This document shows positions 8,432 to 17,700 of a stretch of DNA of 36,218 nucleotides, in pieces. Below the pieces are notes generated by a model that was given only the letters and a program-made list of their open reading frames with translations, searched no databases and had not been told where the DNA came from. This stretch comes from JAAYJS01 sp964346185 (GTDB lineage Bacteria; Bacillota; Clostridia; Eubacteriales; Eubacteriaceae). The stretch is taken from the NCBI GenBank assembly GCA_964346185.1, contig CAYFTR010000019.1, positions 1 to 36,218 on the forward strand. The letters run 5' to 3'. A program made the position numbers and the translations under genes. Numbering within the stretch: position 1 is the first letter of the stretch; each line of letters opens with the position of its first letter.

Positions 8432-9267
8432 TAATACCCCTCAACTTTTTCTAGCGTGATAGATCCCAACTTACCATCTCTGAAATCCTTTAATAGGGTG
8501 TCGGCAGTTCTAGAATAATCATAATCCCCACCTTTAACAAGAAAATGCCGAACAGATGCGATAGCTTCCATTATCGTAAGGGTTTTTTCTTTTAAAATGT
8601 CCGGATTTAAGTGATAAGTTTCTATTAAGAAATGAGGGTAATTTTTTTGAAGATAGTTTAAAAGTTCAAAGGCGAGATTATCCTTTTCATAAATCGTATC
8701 TTTGATTGATCCGATCCAAGCTAAATGTAAACCGACCTTCGGATCTTCAAACTTGGGCCAAAGCAAACCGGGTGTATCTAAAAGAAGAATTTTTTCATCA
8801 ATTTTTACCCACTGGTTTGCTTTGGTCACACCGGGCTTATTACCGATGACGGTTTTTTTCTTTCCGGAGATCAGATTAATTACCGAACTTTTACCCACAT
8901 TAGGTATACCTGAAACCAAACAACGCTTTTGATTTTGTTTCGTTTTTAGTTGGTGAATAAGAGAAAATAATTTTGACTTATCTTTTGGATTATAAATCGA
9001 AAAAGCCAAGGGATAAACAAACGGGTTTCTATCTTTAATATCGTTAATCCAACGTAATGTTTCCTCACTATCCGCTAAGTCGGCTTTGTTTAAAAGTAGG
9101 ATATGCTTTTTATTTCCGATTAGAGATTCGATCGCAGGATTTTTAGACGAGATCGGAATACGTGCATCGATGACTTCAATAACAATATCAATTAATTTGA
9201 GTTGTTCTTTGATTTTTTTTAGAGCTTTGGCCATATGACCGGGGTACCATTGTGTTGAAATATCCAT
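8431..9267 (-). CDS. rbgA: Ribosome biogenesis GTPase RbgA (YlqF)
   Basis: Circularly permuted GTPase needed for late assembly of the 50S subunit. It is 278 residues. The motif order is permuted as expected: G4 NKAD (LLLNKADLAD) comes before G1 GIPNVGKSSVIN, then switch I with PGVTKANQW and G3 DTPGLLWPKF. The C-terminal helical domain ends in LGSITLEKVEGY. The start MDISTQWYPGHMAKALK is the family's usual N-terminus. It overlaps the lepB stop and the rnhB-yraN start by one base each (TAATG junctions), indicating coupled translation of lepB-rbgA-rnhB. Confidence 0.95.
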   Translation of the reverse strand: MDISTQWYPGHMAKALKKIKEQLKLIDIVIEVIDARIPISSKNPAIESLIGNKKHILLLNKADLADSEETLRWINDIKDRNPFVYPLAFSIYNPKDKSKLFSLIHQLKTKQNQKRCLVSGIPNVGKSSVINLISGKKKTVIGNKPGVTKANQWVKIDEKILLLDTPGLLWPKFEDPKVGLHLAWIGSIKDTIYEKDNLAFELLNYLQKNYPHFLIETYHLNPDILKEKTLTIMEAIASVRHFLVKGGDYDYSRTADTLLKDFRDGKLGSITLEKVEGY

Positions 9268-9794
9268 TATAAAGTTCCTGCTTTGGAAATCGGTAACATT
9301 CTAAAGACAACCTTTCCGATAATAGCGGAGCGATCGACAAAGCCTAAAGACGGTGAACGACTATCCGTGCTATGTGCCCTGTTATCCCCCATAACAAAAT
9401 ATGAATTGTCCGGTACGGTCGTTAAAGGAAAATTCGGGTAAGCTTCGTTATTAATATAGGGTTCGTTTAAGGCTTTTCCGTTTCGATATACAATATTATC
9501 AACGATTTCTATTGTGTCGCCGCTTTTTCCGATAACACGCTTTACATATTCAATATTTTGTTTGTAATGCAAAATGACAATATCACCGTAATCCGGTTCA
9601 TTTAAAAAATAAGTAAATTTAGAAACAACCAGGCGGTCTCCGCCGTCCAAGGTCGGATACATCGATTTGCCGTCTACGTAGGCAAAGTCAAAAATAAAGA
9701 ATTTGATAACAAACGCTACAATAATTGCAAGGCTGATGGATTGTATCCATTCTTTTATTTCAGACTTATTGTTGGTTTTTTGTTTTTCTTCCAT
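9267..9794 (-). CDS. lepB: Signal peptidase I
   Basis: Membrane serine protease that removes signal peptides from exported proteins. It is 175 residues from the ATG at 9794 (MEEKQKTNNKSEIKEW), which I prefer to longer upstream frames because it has GGAAAG upstream and gives the standard short cytoplasmic tail. One N-terminal membrane helix (SISLAIIVAFVIKFFIFDF) precedes the catalytic Ser in DGKSMYPTL, the general-base Lys in EYVKRVIGKSGD and the box E motif MGDNRAHSTDSR. It is separated from rplS by an intrinsic terminator, so it is probably transcribed by partial read-through or from a weak promoter in its own 5' region. Confidence 0.95.
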   Translation of the reverse strand: MEEKQKTNNKSEIKEWIQSISLAIIVAFVIKFFIFDFAYVDGKSMYPTLDGGDRLVVSKFTYFLNEPDYGDIVILHYKQNIEYVKRVIGKSGDTIEIVDNIVYRNGKALNEPYINNEAYPNFPLTTVPDNSYFVMGDNRAHSTDSRSPSLGFVDRSAIIGKVVFRMLPISKAGTL

Positions 9795-9839
9795 TGTTTT
9801 TTCTTTCCGGAAAATATATAGGCACTTTCTATCTAATAC

Positions 9840-9864
9840 AAAGAAAGAGCCTGAAAAGGCTCTT
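9840..9864 (-). terminator. Intrinsic terminator between rplS and lepB
   Basis: 8-bp perfect stem AAGAGCCT (9845-9852) and AGGCTCTT (9857-9864) around a 4-base loop. On the minus strand it is followed by TCTTTG. It begins 3 bases after the rplS stop. The T-tract is imperfect, so partial termination is likely. Confidence 0.7.
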
Positions 9865-9867
9865 AAT

Positions 9868-10215
9868 TTAACGTCTTTCTTTAACTTTTGTTGCTTTACC
9901 GACACGGTCACGAATATAGTGTAAACGAGCACGTCTGACTTTACCGCGTCTTACAACTTCGACCTTTTCAATTTTAGGTGAGTGAATTGGAAAGGTTCTT
10001 TCAACGCCGATACCATAGGATATTTTTCTTACAGTAAAAGTTTCACTGACACCGCCGTTTTGCTTTTTAAGAACCAATCCTTCAAAAATTTGAATTCTTT
10101 CTCTTTTGCCTTCAACTACTTTAACGTGGACTCTAACAGTGTCTCCGACATTAAATGCCGGAACATCGTTTTTCATGTTGTTTTTTTCAATTTTTTTAAT
10201 GATCTCAATGTTCAT
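9868..10215 (-). CDS. rplS: 50S ribosomal protein L19
   Basis: Large-subunit protein at the 30S/50S interface. It is 115 residues from ATG 10215 (MNIEIIKKIEKNNMKNDVPAFNVGDTVRVH), the usual length. I rejected the 12-residue upstream extension because AGGAGG sits 8 bases before this ATG. Family motifs are RIQIFEGLVL and the basic C-terminus RRGKVRRARLHYIRDRVGKATKVKERR. It has its own promoter inside the end of trmD and a terminator right behind it, so it can be made at ribosomal-protein levels independently of the surrounding low-expression genes. Confidence 0.97.
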   Translation of the reverse strand: MNIEIIKKIEKNNMKNDVPAFNVGDTVRVHVKVVEGKRERIQIFEGLVLKKQNGGVSETFTVRKISYGIGVERTFPIHSPKIEKVEVVRRGKVRRARLHYIRDRVGKATKVKERR

Positions 10216-10220
10216 GATAA

Positions 10221-10235
10221 CAGCCTCCTTTGCTG
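10221..10235 (-). promoter_or_regulatory. Hairpin enclosing the rplS ribosome-binding site
   Basis: On the minus strand CAGC-AAAGGAG-GCTG places most of the Shine-Dalgarno sequence in the loop and closing stem of a 4-bp hairpin. It could tune rplS translation or be an L19 feedback target, but the stem is short and this is speculative. Confidence 0.3.
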
Positions 10236-10290
10236 GACATTGTGTGTTCATATTGTTTTTTCAAATAGAGGAACAACAGCATACTTTATT

Positions 10291-10319
10291 AGTATACCCT
10301 ATGGTTTGTTTTCAGACAA
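10291..10319 (-). promoter_or_regulatory. Promoter for rplS inside the 3' end of trmD
   Basis: Minus-strand TTGTCT (10319-10314), 17-bp spacer, TATACT (10296-10291). It would give a leader of about 70 bases before the rplS ATG. Confidence 0.5.
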
Positions 10320-10994
10320 GTATTTTTTGTATAAATCAGGGCGAATTTCAGCAGTTTTTTCAAGTGCCTTTTTTTTTCGCCATTCTTTTATTTGGGCATG
10401 ATCGCCGGACAGCAAAATATCTGGAACTTGCAATGTTTCAAATTCTCTCGGACGCGTATATTGGGGATACTCCAACAAGTTTTCGTTAAAAGACTCTTCC
10501 TCCAAGCTCTCGGGATTACCTAAAAACCCTCTGACATGTCTACAAACACTATCACAAATGATAAGAGCGGCCAGTTCCCCGCCGGTCAAAATATAATCTC
10601 CAATGCTGACTTCAAAGTTGACATACCTGTCAATAATACGTTGATCGATCCCTTCATAGCGACCGCATATAAAAATAAGGCCGGGATATTTGGAAAAGTC
10701 GCAGCTTGTTTTTTGTTTATATGTGCTGCCGCCGGAGGACAGATAAATTACAGGAAAGCTATTTCTATCAGGGATACTTTTTAACGCCTTAACGATGGGT
10801 TGCGGTGTCATCACCATACCGGCTCCCCCACCAAAGGGGTAATCGTCGACACGCCTGTGTTTATCTTCGGAATAGTCGCGTATATTTAAAACCTGGTAGT
10901 CGATGAGTCCCTCATTTAAACCTTTTTCCATTAGACTTTCGGCAAAATAAGCATGAATGATACTCGGAAAGAGTGTTAAAAAATAAAATCTCAT
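10299..10994 (-). CDS. trmD: tRNA (guanine-N1)-methyltransferase TrmD
   Basis: SAM-dependent SPOUT-class enzyme that makes m1G37 next to the anticodon and prevents +1 frameshifting. It is 231 residues. Conserved features are RRVDDYPFGGGAGMVM near residue 50, the SAM trefoil knot region YLSSGGSTYKQ, IFICGRYEGIDQRI and EVSIGDYILTGGELAAL, and the C-terminal YPQYTRP plus DHAQIKEWR. The start ATG overlaps the rimM stop by 4 bases. The genes rimM and trmD are paired across bacteria and follow rpsP and khpA here. Confidence 0.97.
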   Translation of the reverse strand: MRFYFLTLFPSIIHAYFAESLMEKGLNEGLIDYQVLNIRDYSEDKHRRVDDYPFGGGAGMVMTPQPIVKALKSIPDRNSFPVIYLSSGGSTYKQKTSCDFSKYPGLIFICGRYEGIDQRIIDRYVNFEVSIGDYILTGGELAALIICDSVCRHVRGFLGNPESLEEESFNENLLEYPQYTRPREFETLQVPDILLSGDHAQIKEWRKKKALEKTAEIRPDLYKKYLSENKP

Positions 10995-11515
10995 AATAGG
11001 TAAAATTCCTCAGGAATTTCCGCAAGAATTTTTTGATTTGTTAAGTCGATGTCTTTAAAATAAACTTCTCTGAAAGGTACATAAATTACTTTTCCGTTTT
11101 CCAAGCGGATTTCCAAGTTATTAACGGTTCCGGTCGTTTGAAGAACATCGACAATCTTTCCTATTAATTGCCTATCGGTATACGCTTCGACCGTTAATCC
11201 GATTAAATCGGCAATAAAATATTCGCCTTCTTTTAAATCAACCGCTTCTTCTCGAGGTATTTTTATTAAGGAATGCATTAAAGTTTGACTATCGTCTCTA
11301 GAGTTGACGTTTTCAAATTTTATCAACACCAATCCTTTATGAAGTCGCACCCCTTCTATTTTGTAAAGGCGCTCTTTATTATTTTTATCTTCTACAAAAA
11401 CTTCTGTTAATTCAAAAAAGCGGTTAGGATCATCGGTTAACGGTTTAACTTTTACTTCACCGTGAATGCCGTGTACCCCTTGTATTAAACCAATGGATAA
11501 TTTTTTCTTATTCAT
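10991..11515 (-). CDS. rimM: 16S rRNA processing protein RimM
   Basis: Assembly factor for the 30S head that binds S19. It is 174 residues: an N-terminal RimM barrel (LSIGLIQGVHGIHGEVKVKPLTDDP) and a C-terminal PRC barrel (GEYFIADLIGLTVEA to YVPFREVYFKDID). The ATG at 11515 is the only sensible start, yet there is no Shine-Dalgarno sequence; the six bases before it are TAATTA, preceded directly by the T-tract of an intrinsic terminator. A TATAAT at 11522-11517 is too close to serve as its -10 element unless the transcript is leaderless. The gene overlaps trmD by 4 bases. Confidence 0.95.
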   Translation of the reverse strand: MNKKKLSIGLIQGVHGIHGEVKVKPLTDDPNRFFELTEVFVEDKNNKERLYKIEGVRLHKGLVLIKFENVNSRDDSQTLMHSLIKIPREEAVDLKEGEYFIADLIGLTVEAYTDRQLIGKIVDVLQTTGTVNNLEIRLENGKVIYVPFREVYFKDIDLTNQKILAEIPEEFYLL

Positions 11516-11521
11516 AATTAT

Positions 11522-11552
11522 AAAAAAGATTCGTGACGCTTGTCCCGAATCT
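11522..11552 (-). terminator. Intrinsic terminator between khpA and rimM
   Basis: On the minus strand a 7-bp stem AGATTCG (11552-11546) and CGAATCT (11533-11527), with a possible inner GAC/GTC extension, followed by TTTTT. It is 6 bases from the khpA stop and 6 bases from the rimM ATG, so read-through past it sets rimM-trmD expression. Confidence 0.75.
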
Positions 11553-11558
11553 ATGCGA

Positions 11559-11789
11559 TTAATCTACTATTTCCAATGAGACGTGTTTATCCTCTTTAGT
11601 AGCGGAAGCTTTAAGTACTGTTCGTATCGCTTTAGCAATTCTGCCTTGACGTCCGATGACTTTTCCCATGTCAGAGCTCGCAACTTTAAGTTCCAACAGG
11701 ATTTTGCTATCTTCGTCCGTTTCAGTAACGATGACTTGGTCCGGGTTGTCCACTAAAGCTCTCGCAATGACGTTAACTAGTTGTTTCAT
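11559..11789 (-). CDS. khpA: KH-domain RNA-binding protein KhpA
   Basis: Small single KH-domain protein, 76 residues, that pairs with KhpB (Jag) in Firmicutes to regulate RNAs affecting cell elongation and division. The type II KH core is complete, with the GxxG loop in MGKVIGRQGRIAKAIRTVLKA. The start MKQLVNVIARALVDNPDQV is the typical N-terminus, with AGG upstream. It lies between rpsP (17-base gap) and rimM, the conserved Firmicutes arrangement. khpB is not in this window. Confidence 0.93.
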   Translation of the reverse strand: MKQLVNVIARALVDNPDQVIVTETDEDSKILLELKVASSDMGKVIGRQGRIAKAIRTVLKASATKEDKHVSLEIVD

Positions 11790-11806
11790 GAAAAAACCTA
11801 TAAAAT

Positions 11807-12049
11807 TTAAAGAATGTTTTGTTTTTTCAAAAGAGCTTTAACGGTATCCGTAGGTTTTGCACCGTTACCCAACCATTTTTTAATAGACTCGTCTTTTAAT
11901 TTTAATTCAATCGGATCCGAACAAGGGTTATAATAGCCTACTTCTTCAATAAAACGTCCATTTCTGGGTGCTCTTTCGTCCGCCACTACGATTCTATAAA
12001 AAGGATTTTTCTTTTTACCCATTCTTTTCATTCTAATTTTTACTGCCAT
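11807..12049 (-). CDS. rpsP: 30S ribosomal protein S16
   Basis: 80-residue S16 with the usual start MAVKIRMKRMGKKKNPFYRIVVADERAPRNGR and the motif FIEEVGYYNPC. The ribosome site AGGAGGACCT lies just upstream of ATG 12049. It is 31 bases downstream of ffh and 17 bases upstream of khpA, with no hairpin in either gap, so ffh-rpsP-khpA should be one transcript ending at the terminator after khpA. Confidence 0.97.
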   Translation of the reverse strand: MAVKIRMKRMGKKKNPFYRIVVADERAPRNGRFIEEVGYYNPCSDPIELKLKDESIKKWLGNGAKPTDTVKALLKKQNIL

Positions 12050-12080
12050 AAGGTCCTCCTGATAGTGTATTTATTTTTTA

Positions 12081-13418
12081 TTACATAAAAGGCAATTTGA
12101 AACGGCCTTTTTTTGACTTGGTTGTATTGGTCATTTGCTTGAGCATTTTTTTAGATTGCTCAAAGTTTTTCATTAAACGATTGATATCGGATACGGTTGT
12201 ACCGCTACCTGCAGCTATTCTTTTACGGCGACTGCCGTTGATAAGATGAGGTCTTGTTCTTTCCTCTATTGTCATCGATTGTATAATCGCTTCGCTTTTA
12301 ACGAGGTAATCTTCGGAAAAATCCATGCCTTTCAACGCTTTTTTATTAATACCGGGCATCATTTCCAATAGTTCTGTCATGGAACCCATTTCTTTTAATT
12401 GTTCCAATTGATCCAGAAAATCGTTAAAATCGAAATCTTGGGTTTTTAGCTTCGCTTCCAAGGCTTTGGCTTTTTCGGCATCCATGGTACTTTGGGCTTT
12501 ATCGATAAGCGATAATACGTCTCCCATTCCCAATATTCGTGAAGCCATACGATCGGGATAAAATAATTCAATATCCGAGAGTTTTTCACCGGTTCCTATA
12601 AAACGGACGCTTTTTCCTGTAGTATAAGCGATAGACATGGCGGCACCACCTCGGGTATCGCCGTCCAGCTTTGTCAAAACCACGCCGGTAATATCCAGCA
12701 GGTCATCAAATTCTTTTGCGACATTAACAGACTCCTGACCGGTCATTCCATCTACAATCAGTAAGATTTCCGTCGGATCTACCAGGCTCTTAATGTCATT
12801 AAGTTCCGTCATTAAGCCTTGATCCACTTGTAATCGTCCGGCCGTATCCAAAATAACCAGATTGTGGTCGTTGCTCTTGGCATACTCGATGGATTTTTGA
12901 GCAATTTCCCTCGGATCCGCATTCGTTCCCATTTCAAAAACGGGTATTTCCAACTCTTTGCCCAAAACTTTGAGTTGTTGGACAGCGGCAGGTCTGTAGA
13001 TATCACAGGCGACCAGTAAAGGAGATAATTTTTTTTCTCTTCGCAACAAATTAGCTATTTTTCCTGTTGTTGTTGTTTTACCTGTACCCTGCAATCCTAC
13101 CATCATAAAAACATTTGTCTTGGAAGGATCTACATCCATTTTTTGAATTTGGCCGCCCAGTAAGTTGACCATTTCGTTGTGAACAATCTTAATGAACTGT
13201 TGTCCGGGTGTTAACGATTTTAAGACATCTTCACCCAGAGCACGTTCGGAGACAGCTTTCGTGAATTGCTTAACAACTTTATAGTTTACGTCTGCTTCCA
13301 ATAAAGCCAGTCTAATTTCACGACTGACCGCTTTAATATCCGCTTCGGTTAGCTTACCCTTTCGTTTTAATCCCGCGAAAATATCTTGAAATTTTTCATT
13401 TAAACTTTCAAATAGCAT
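12081..13418 (-). CDS. ffh: Signal recognition particle protein Ffh
   Basis: GTPase that binds signal sequences with 4.5S RNA and delivers nascent chains to FtsY. It is 445 residues with an N-domain four-helix bundle (1-90). The G domain has G1 GLQGTGKTTTTGK, G3 DTAGRLQVD and G4 TKLDGDTRGGA. The methionine-rich M domain (from about 300) has the RNA-binding GSRRKRIAAGSGTTVSDINRL. The ATG has AGGAA upstream and follows the ylxM stop by 7 bases. The SRP RNA gene is not in the window. Confidence 0.97.
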   Translation of the reverse strand: MLFESLNEKFQDIFAGLKRKGKLTEADIKAVSREIRLALLEADVNYKVVKQFTKAVSERALGEDVLKSLTPGQQFIKIVHNEMVNLLGGQIQKMDVDPSKTNVFMMVGLQGTGKTTTTGKIANLLRREKKLSPLLVACDIYRPAAVQQLKVLGKELEIPVFEMGTNADPREIAQKSIEYAKSNDHNLVILDTAGRLQVDQGLMTELNDIKSLVDPTEILLIVDGMTGQESVNVAKEFDDLLDITGVVLTKLDGDTRGGAAMSIAYTTGKSVRFIGTGEKLSDIELFYPDRMASRILGMGDVLSLIDKAQSTMDAEKAKALEAKLKTQDFDFNDFLDQLEQLKEMGSMTELLEMMPGINKKALKGMDFSEDYLVKSEAIIQSMTIEERTRPHLINGSRRKRIAAGSGTTVSDINRLMKNFEQSKKMLKQMTNTTKSKKGRFKLPFM

Positions 13419-13425
13419 AATATTC

Positions 13426-13785
13426 CTAGTAACTTTCTTCTATACCTGTGAGTACAGATTCCAATTCTTCTAATTTTTTTTGTTCTTGAAAGCTTGAGCT
13501 TAATTGACTTTTAATGTTTTTAAGTAATTCGAGGGCAGTATGTATAGCTTGTTTACTCTTTAAATGTCGTTCTAAAAGATGTAATTTGTTTTCATACTCA
13601 ATCATCAATTTTTTAGACCGTTTATAGGTATCGTAAACACCTTGACGGGTTACATCGATTAAATCGCCTATTTCAGACAAACCGTAGTCTTCATTGTAAT
13701 AGTAATTGAGAATTTCTCTTTGCTTTTCGGTTAGTAAATCCCCATAAAAGTCGTAGAGAAGTCTTTCTTTCAATTTATCGTCCAT
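13426..13785 (-). CDS. ylxM: YlxM/p13 family helix-turn-helix protein
   Basis: 119-residue protein with a sigma-70 region 4-like helix-turn-helix (KQREILNYYYNEDYGLSEIGDLIDVTRQGVYDTYKRSKKLM) and a C-terminal coiled segment. In streptococci the homologue stimulates SRP GTPase activity and binds SRP components; a direct DNA-binding role is unproven. It sits immediately before ffh and behind a strong promoter, so it heads the ylxM-ffh-rpsP-khpA unit. AGGGCG precedes the ATG. Confidence 0.92.
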   Translation of the reverse strand: MDDKLKERLLYDFYGDLLTEKQREILNYYYNEDYGLSEIGDLIDVTRQGVYDTYKRSKKLMIEYENKLHLLERHLKSKQAIHTALELLKNIKSQLSSSFQEQKKLEELESVLTGIEESY

Positions 13786-13829
13786 AATCGCCCTATCTCT
13801 GTAAAGCCAAAAGACTTGACATAATAGCT

Positions 13830-13858
13830 ATTCTAATCATCGTTGAATGTTTTGTCAA
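13830..13858 (-). promoter_or_regulatory. Strong promoter for ylxM-ffh-rpsP-khpA
   Basis: Minus-strand TTGACA (13858-13853), exactly 17 bp, TAGAAT (13835-13830). The start of transcription would be near 13823, about 38 bases before the ylxM ATG. An inverted copy of ACTTGACA at 13814-13821 pairs with TGTCAAGT at 13853-13860. No terminator follows ftsY, so this adds to read-through from upstream. Confidence 0.75.
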
Positions 13859-13865
13859 GTTGTTT

Positions 13866-14765
13866 TTAACCGAATAGTAAAGAAATAAAAGTGCTCGAAT
13901 CAAATTCAATCAAATCGTTCGTCCCTTCACCGATACCGATGTATTCGATAGGTATCGACAATTCGTTTAATATCGGAACGACAACACCGCCCTTTGCCGT
14001 TCCGTCCATTTTTGTGAGTATAATACCGTTGATATCGATGGTTGCGTTAAATGTTTTTGCTTGATTCACAGCATTTTGTCCTGTTGTCGCATCAAGAACC
14101 AACAAGTGGTGCTTATGAAAATTTTCTCCTTCTCTATCGACAATACGTTTCATCTTTTCCAATTCGTTCATTAAATTGACTTTACTATGAAGACGTCCAG
14201 CGGTATCACAAATAACGATATCCGTTTGCCGTGCCTTTGCAGCTTGTATTCCGTCGAAAAGTACCGATGAGGGATCTGCACCCTGTGTACTTTTGATAAT
14301 ATCGACACCGATGCGTTTGGACCAGGTATCCAATTGTTCGTTGGCGGCTGCTCTAAAAGTATCTCCGGCAACAACCATAACGGATAGACCTTTGTTTTTA
14401 TAGATGCTTGCCAATTTTGCAATACTCGTTGTCTTTCCGACTCCGTTAACGCCGGCAACCAAGATAATTGCAGGCGTTTCCAAAGGTACTACCGGTAAAT
14501 TAACCATTTCACCGATGATGGCTTTCATTTCTTCGAGTGCATCTTCTTTCTTCTTAATGCTTTTTTCTTTAAGATTTTTTCTCAGCATTCCGACGATTTC
14601 CAAGGTTGTTTCCATTCCAAAGTCGGCCAACAATAAAGTTTCTTCCAACTCTTCAAAAAAGTCTTCATCATATTCTTTTGCAGTAAAAGCGTTATTGACC
14701 GAGTTAACAAAACTTTCAGTAGTTTTTGAAAGTTTATCTTTCATGCGTTCATATAGCGATGCCAT
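13866..14765 (-). CDS. ftsY: Signal recognition particle receptor FtsY
   Basis: Membrane-associated GTPase that receives Ffh-ribosome complexes. It is 299 residues without a long acidic A domain: a short N domain (LYERMKDKLSKTTESF) followed by the G domain with G1 GVNGVGKTTSIAKLA, the insertion TFRAAANEQLDTW, G3 CDTAGRLHSK and G4 TKMDGTAKGG, ending with the usual GEGTNDLIEFDSSTFISLLFG. The start ATG (AAAGGAG upstream) lies inside the smc 3' end with a 17-base overlap. Confidence 0.97.
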   Translation of the reverse strand: MASLYERMKDKLSKTTESFVNSVNNAFTAKEYDEDFFEELEETLLLADFGMETTLEIVGMLRKNLKEKSIKKKEDALEEMKAIIGEMVNLPVVPLETPAIILVAGVNGVGKTTSIAKLASIYKNKGLSVMVVAGDTFRAAANEQLDTWSKRIGVDIIKSTQGADPSSVLFDGIQAAKARQTDIVICDTAGRLHSKVNLMNELEKMKRIVDREGENFHKHHLLVLDATTGQNAVNQAKTFNATIDINGIILTKMDGTAKGGVVVPILNELSIPIEYIGIGEGTNDLIEFDSSTFISLLFG

Positions 14766-17700
14766 TTTCGTCTCCTTTATTTTTCATATATTCTTCCAGA
14801 TCCAATGATATGACTTGAGAAATTCCGTTTTGAGCCATACTGACCCCATATATTTTCTTACATACTTCCAAGGTATTGCGTCGATGAGTAATTAAAAGAA
14901 ATTGAATTTCCTGAGAAAATTGTAGTAAGTAATCAGTAAAACGGTCGATATTATTGTCATCTAAAGATGCATCTATTTCGTCTATAATACAAAATGGTGA
15001 CGGATTTAATTCAATAAATGAAAAAAGCAATGAAATAGCCAACATCGATTTTTCTCCGCCGGACAATAAGTTTAAATGGGTTAATTTTTTTCCCGGCGGT
15101 TTTGCAATTATGTGAACGCCGGAATTTAAAATATCTTCAGGAGTTTCATAATTAATTTCCGCATATCCGCCCTCAAAAAGGGTTTTAAAAGTTCTTGTAA
15201 AAATAGCTTGCAGTATTTCAAATTTTTCTGCAAATTGTGTCTTAATTGATGTATTGAGATCGTCGATGATTTTTAAGACCGACTCTCTGGATAATATTAA
15301 ATCATCATATTGTTTTGTGATAAACTGATAGCGTTCGTCCAGAGCTTTAAATTCTTCAATGGCATTAACGTTGACGTTCCCCAATTTTTCAATGGACTTT
15401 CTTAATTTCTCTTGTTCCGTTTTTTCGATTATCGATGTCGTTTGAAACTGCCTGTAATAATCTTCTATCATAATTAAATTGTAGCCGTAGTTTTTGTAGG
15501 CTGCTTCTTCGATATATTCGAGTTTATTTTTAAGGTTATTGATTTGTAGTTTTAAAGTATTTTCCGTTTCTGTTAAACTTAAAATGATACGATTTTTTTC
15601 TTTGATTGTTATTTCCGTGGTGTCATTTATTTCTTTTAACGCTCTAATCGATCGCATCATTTCTCGATACGTATAATCAACAGCTTTTTCCTGTTCAAGT
15701 AATTTTTTTTTCTCATCTAAGCGTTGGTTTAAAATGTCTACATTAATTTTAAAGTTTCTTTTCGCATCTTTAAGTTCATTATTTGTTTTTATAAATTGCT
15801 TTTCTATGCTTTCGAGTCTATTAACATGGTGAGATAGGCGCTCTGTAGTTATGGCCATTTCCTTATCAATCTGCAAAATTTCCATTTGTTTTTCTTGCAA
15901 AGATTTTTCAATGGTTTGAAGCGTCTTAATTGTTTTATTAACTTGCAGATCAACGGTCTCCGGTTTAGGTTTATTGCTTTCGTGTGTTTTTAATTGCTTT
16001 ATTATTTTTTTTAATTTTCTATTTTCTTCATTTTTTGATTTTAAAAGTGTTTGTATCTTTGTGCTATAATCTGTAAACCGTATATCCTCAGCTTTAGCTT
16101 CATATATAAGATTTTGTAGCTCTTTAATAATTATCTGTCGTTTTTGCCGGAGCGTACCTGTCATTTTCTCCGCAATTTTGCTTTTTTTAACATACCAGTC
16201 ATATCTATTCTTTATTTCCGAAAGTTTTGACTGTCCTTTAAGTTTTTCCTTTCTTAACGCATCAATTTTTTCTTTTAATACCTTGGTTTCCTGTCGCCTC
16301 ATAAAGGGTGTATCTAAATTCTTTTTGGATTCTCCACCAACAATGGAACCGTTGGGATAAAAAATTTCCCCTTCTATTGTAACGACCATATACTTTCTAT
16401 AAAATCCATTAAAAATAGACTGAGCATTTTTGAAATTGTCAGCGACCAATACCCGCCCGAAGACCATATCTATCACCGCAGTATAAAGATCTTCGTATTG
16501 AATTAAGTCTTTCGCCAATCCAATAAAACCTTTGTATGTGCGGCAGGTATTTAAGGTATTTTCATCGATAGGATAAGCTTGTATATTGGAAAGGGGTAAA
16601 AAGGTTACTCTCCCCCATTTCATGTCTTTCAGTAAATTGATACACTTATGTGTCGATTGTAGATCTTTTACAACAACGTGGTTGCTCCGTGCCCCCATCA
16701 CTGCATTGATTGCTTTTGCATATTGAATTTTGGTTGTTATCAGATCACTTAAAGGACCATATAAAACCGCATTTTCTAAAGCGGCACTTTGTCGAGATTC
16801 CATTATCTTTTGTACTGCAAAAAAATAATCTTTATAGTTTTCCTGTAGATTTAAAAGGTATTGATGCTTCGATTGGGCAACATTTTCCCGATTTTCCAAG
16901 TTTGTTATGCTGTCTTTCAGTTTGTTTAAGACGTTTCCATAATATTTTATTAAATTTTCAATACTGATCCGTCTTAATTCACTTTCACGATAAACATTGT
17001 GAATTTGAAAATACCTATTATGCCATTCTTCATAATTTTTTGTTAATGCAACAATTTTTTCGAATGTCTCCCTTATATCCTCCTCCAATTGAGAAAGACT
17101 CTCCGAAAAGTGTTTTATTTCACTTTTTTTTTGAATGACCTGAGTTTGCAACGTTTCTATAACTTTTTGCTCATCATTAAACATTTCCTGGATATTGCTT
17201 TGATGGCTGCGTAATTGCTCCAGGGTGTTTTGAGTATCATGCTTGTTTTTTTGGAGCGATTCTATTTGTTTTGTTTGTTCGCAACGCTGTAATAAACAAG
17301 CATCTTTTTCCTTTTTATTTATTTCTATTAAAGGTAGAAGATTGTTTTTTTCTTCAAGCAGTTGCGTAATCAACTTTTCGCTATGATTGATGTTATTTTC
17401 TTCGATATTTTTCTTTTTTTCTAACTCAGAAATTTGTTCTCTTGTTTGTGCCAACTTTTTTAAACATTCATTACGCGTCTGCTCTTGTGCTTCTTTTTTC
17501 GTTTCCAGATTTTTTATTTGTGCTTTGTTAATTAGATAATTTTTATCTTGAGTTTCGTATTCTATTTTATGATTATAAATTTGAGTTTCGACATCTTTTA
17601 AATCTTTTTTCAGTATTGTCGTTTCCTCATTAATTTTTAAAATTTCTTGATAATAGTAAAATAAATCGGCAACCTTTAGTTTTTCTCTGAGATTTAGATA

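Noticed and set aside
9982..10489. Two overlapping plus-strand open frames (139 and 127 residues)
   Set aside because: They are antisense to rplS and trmD, overlap each other and have no family features.
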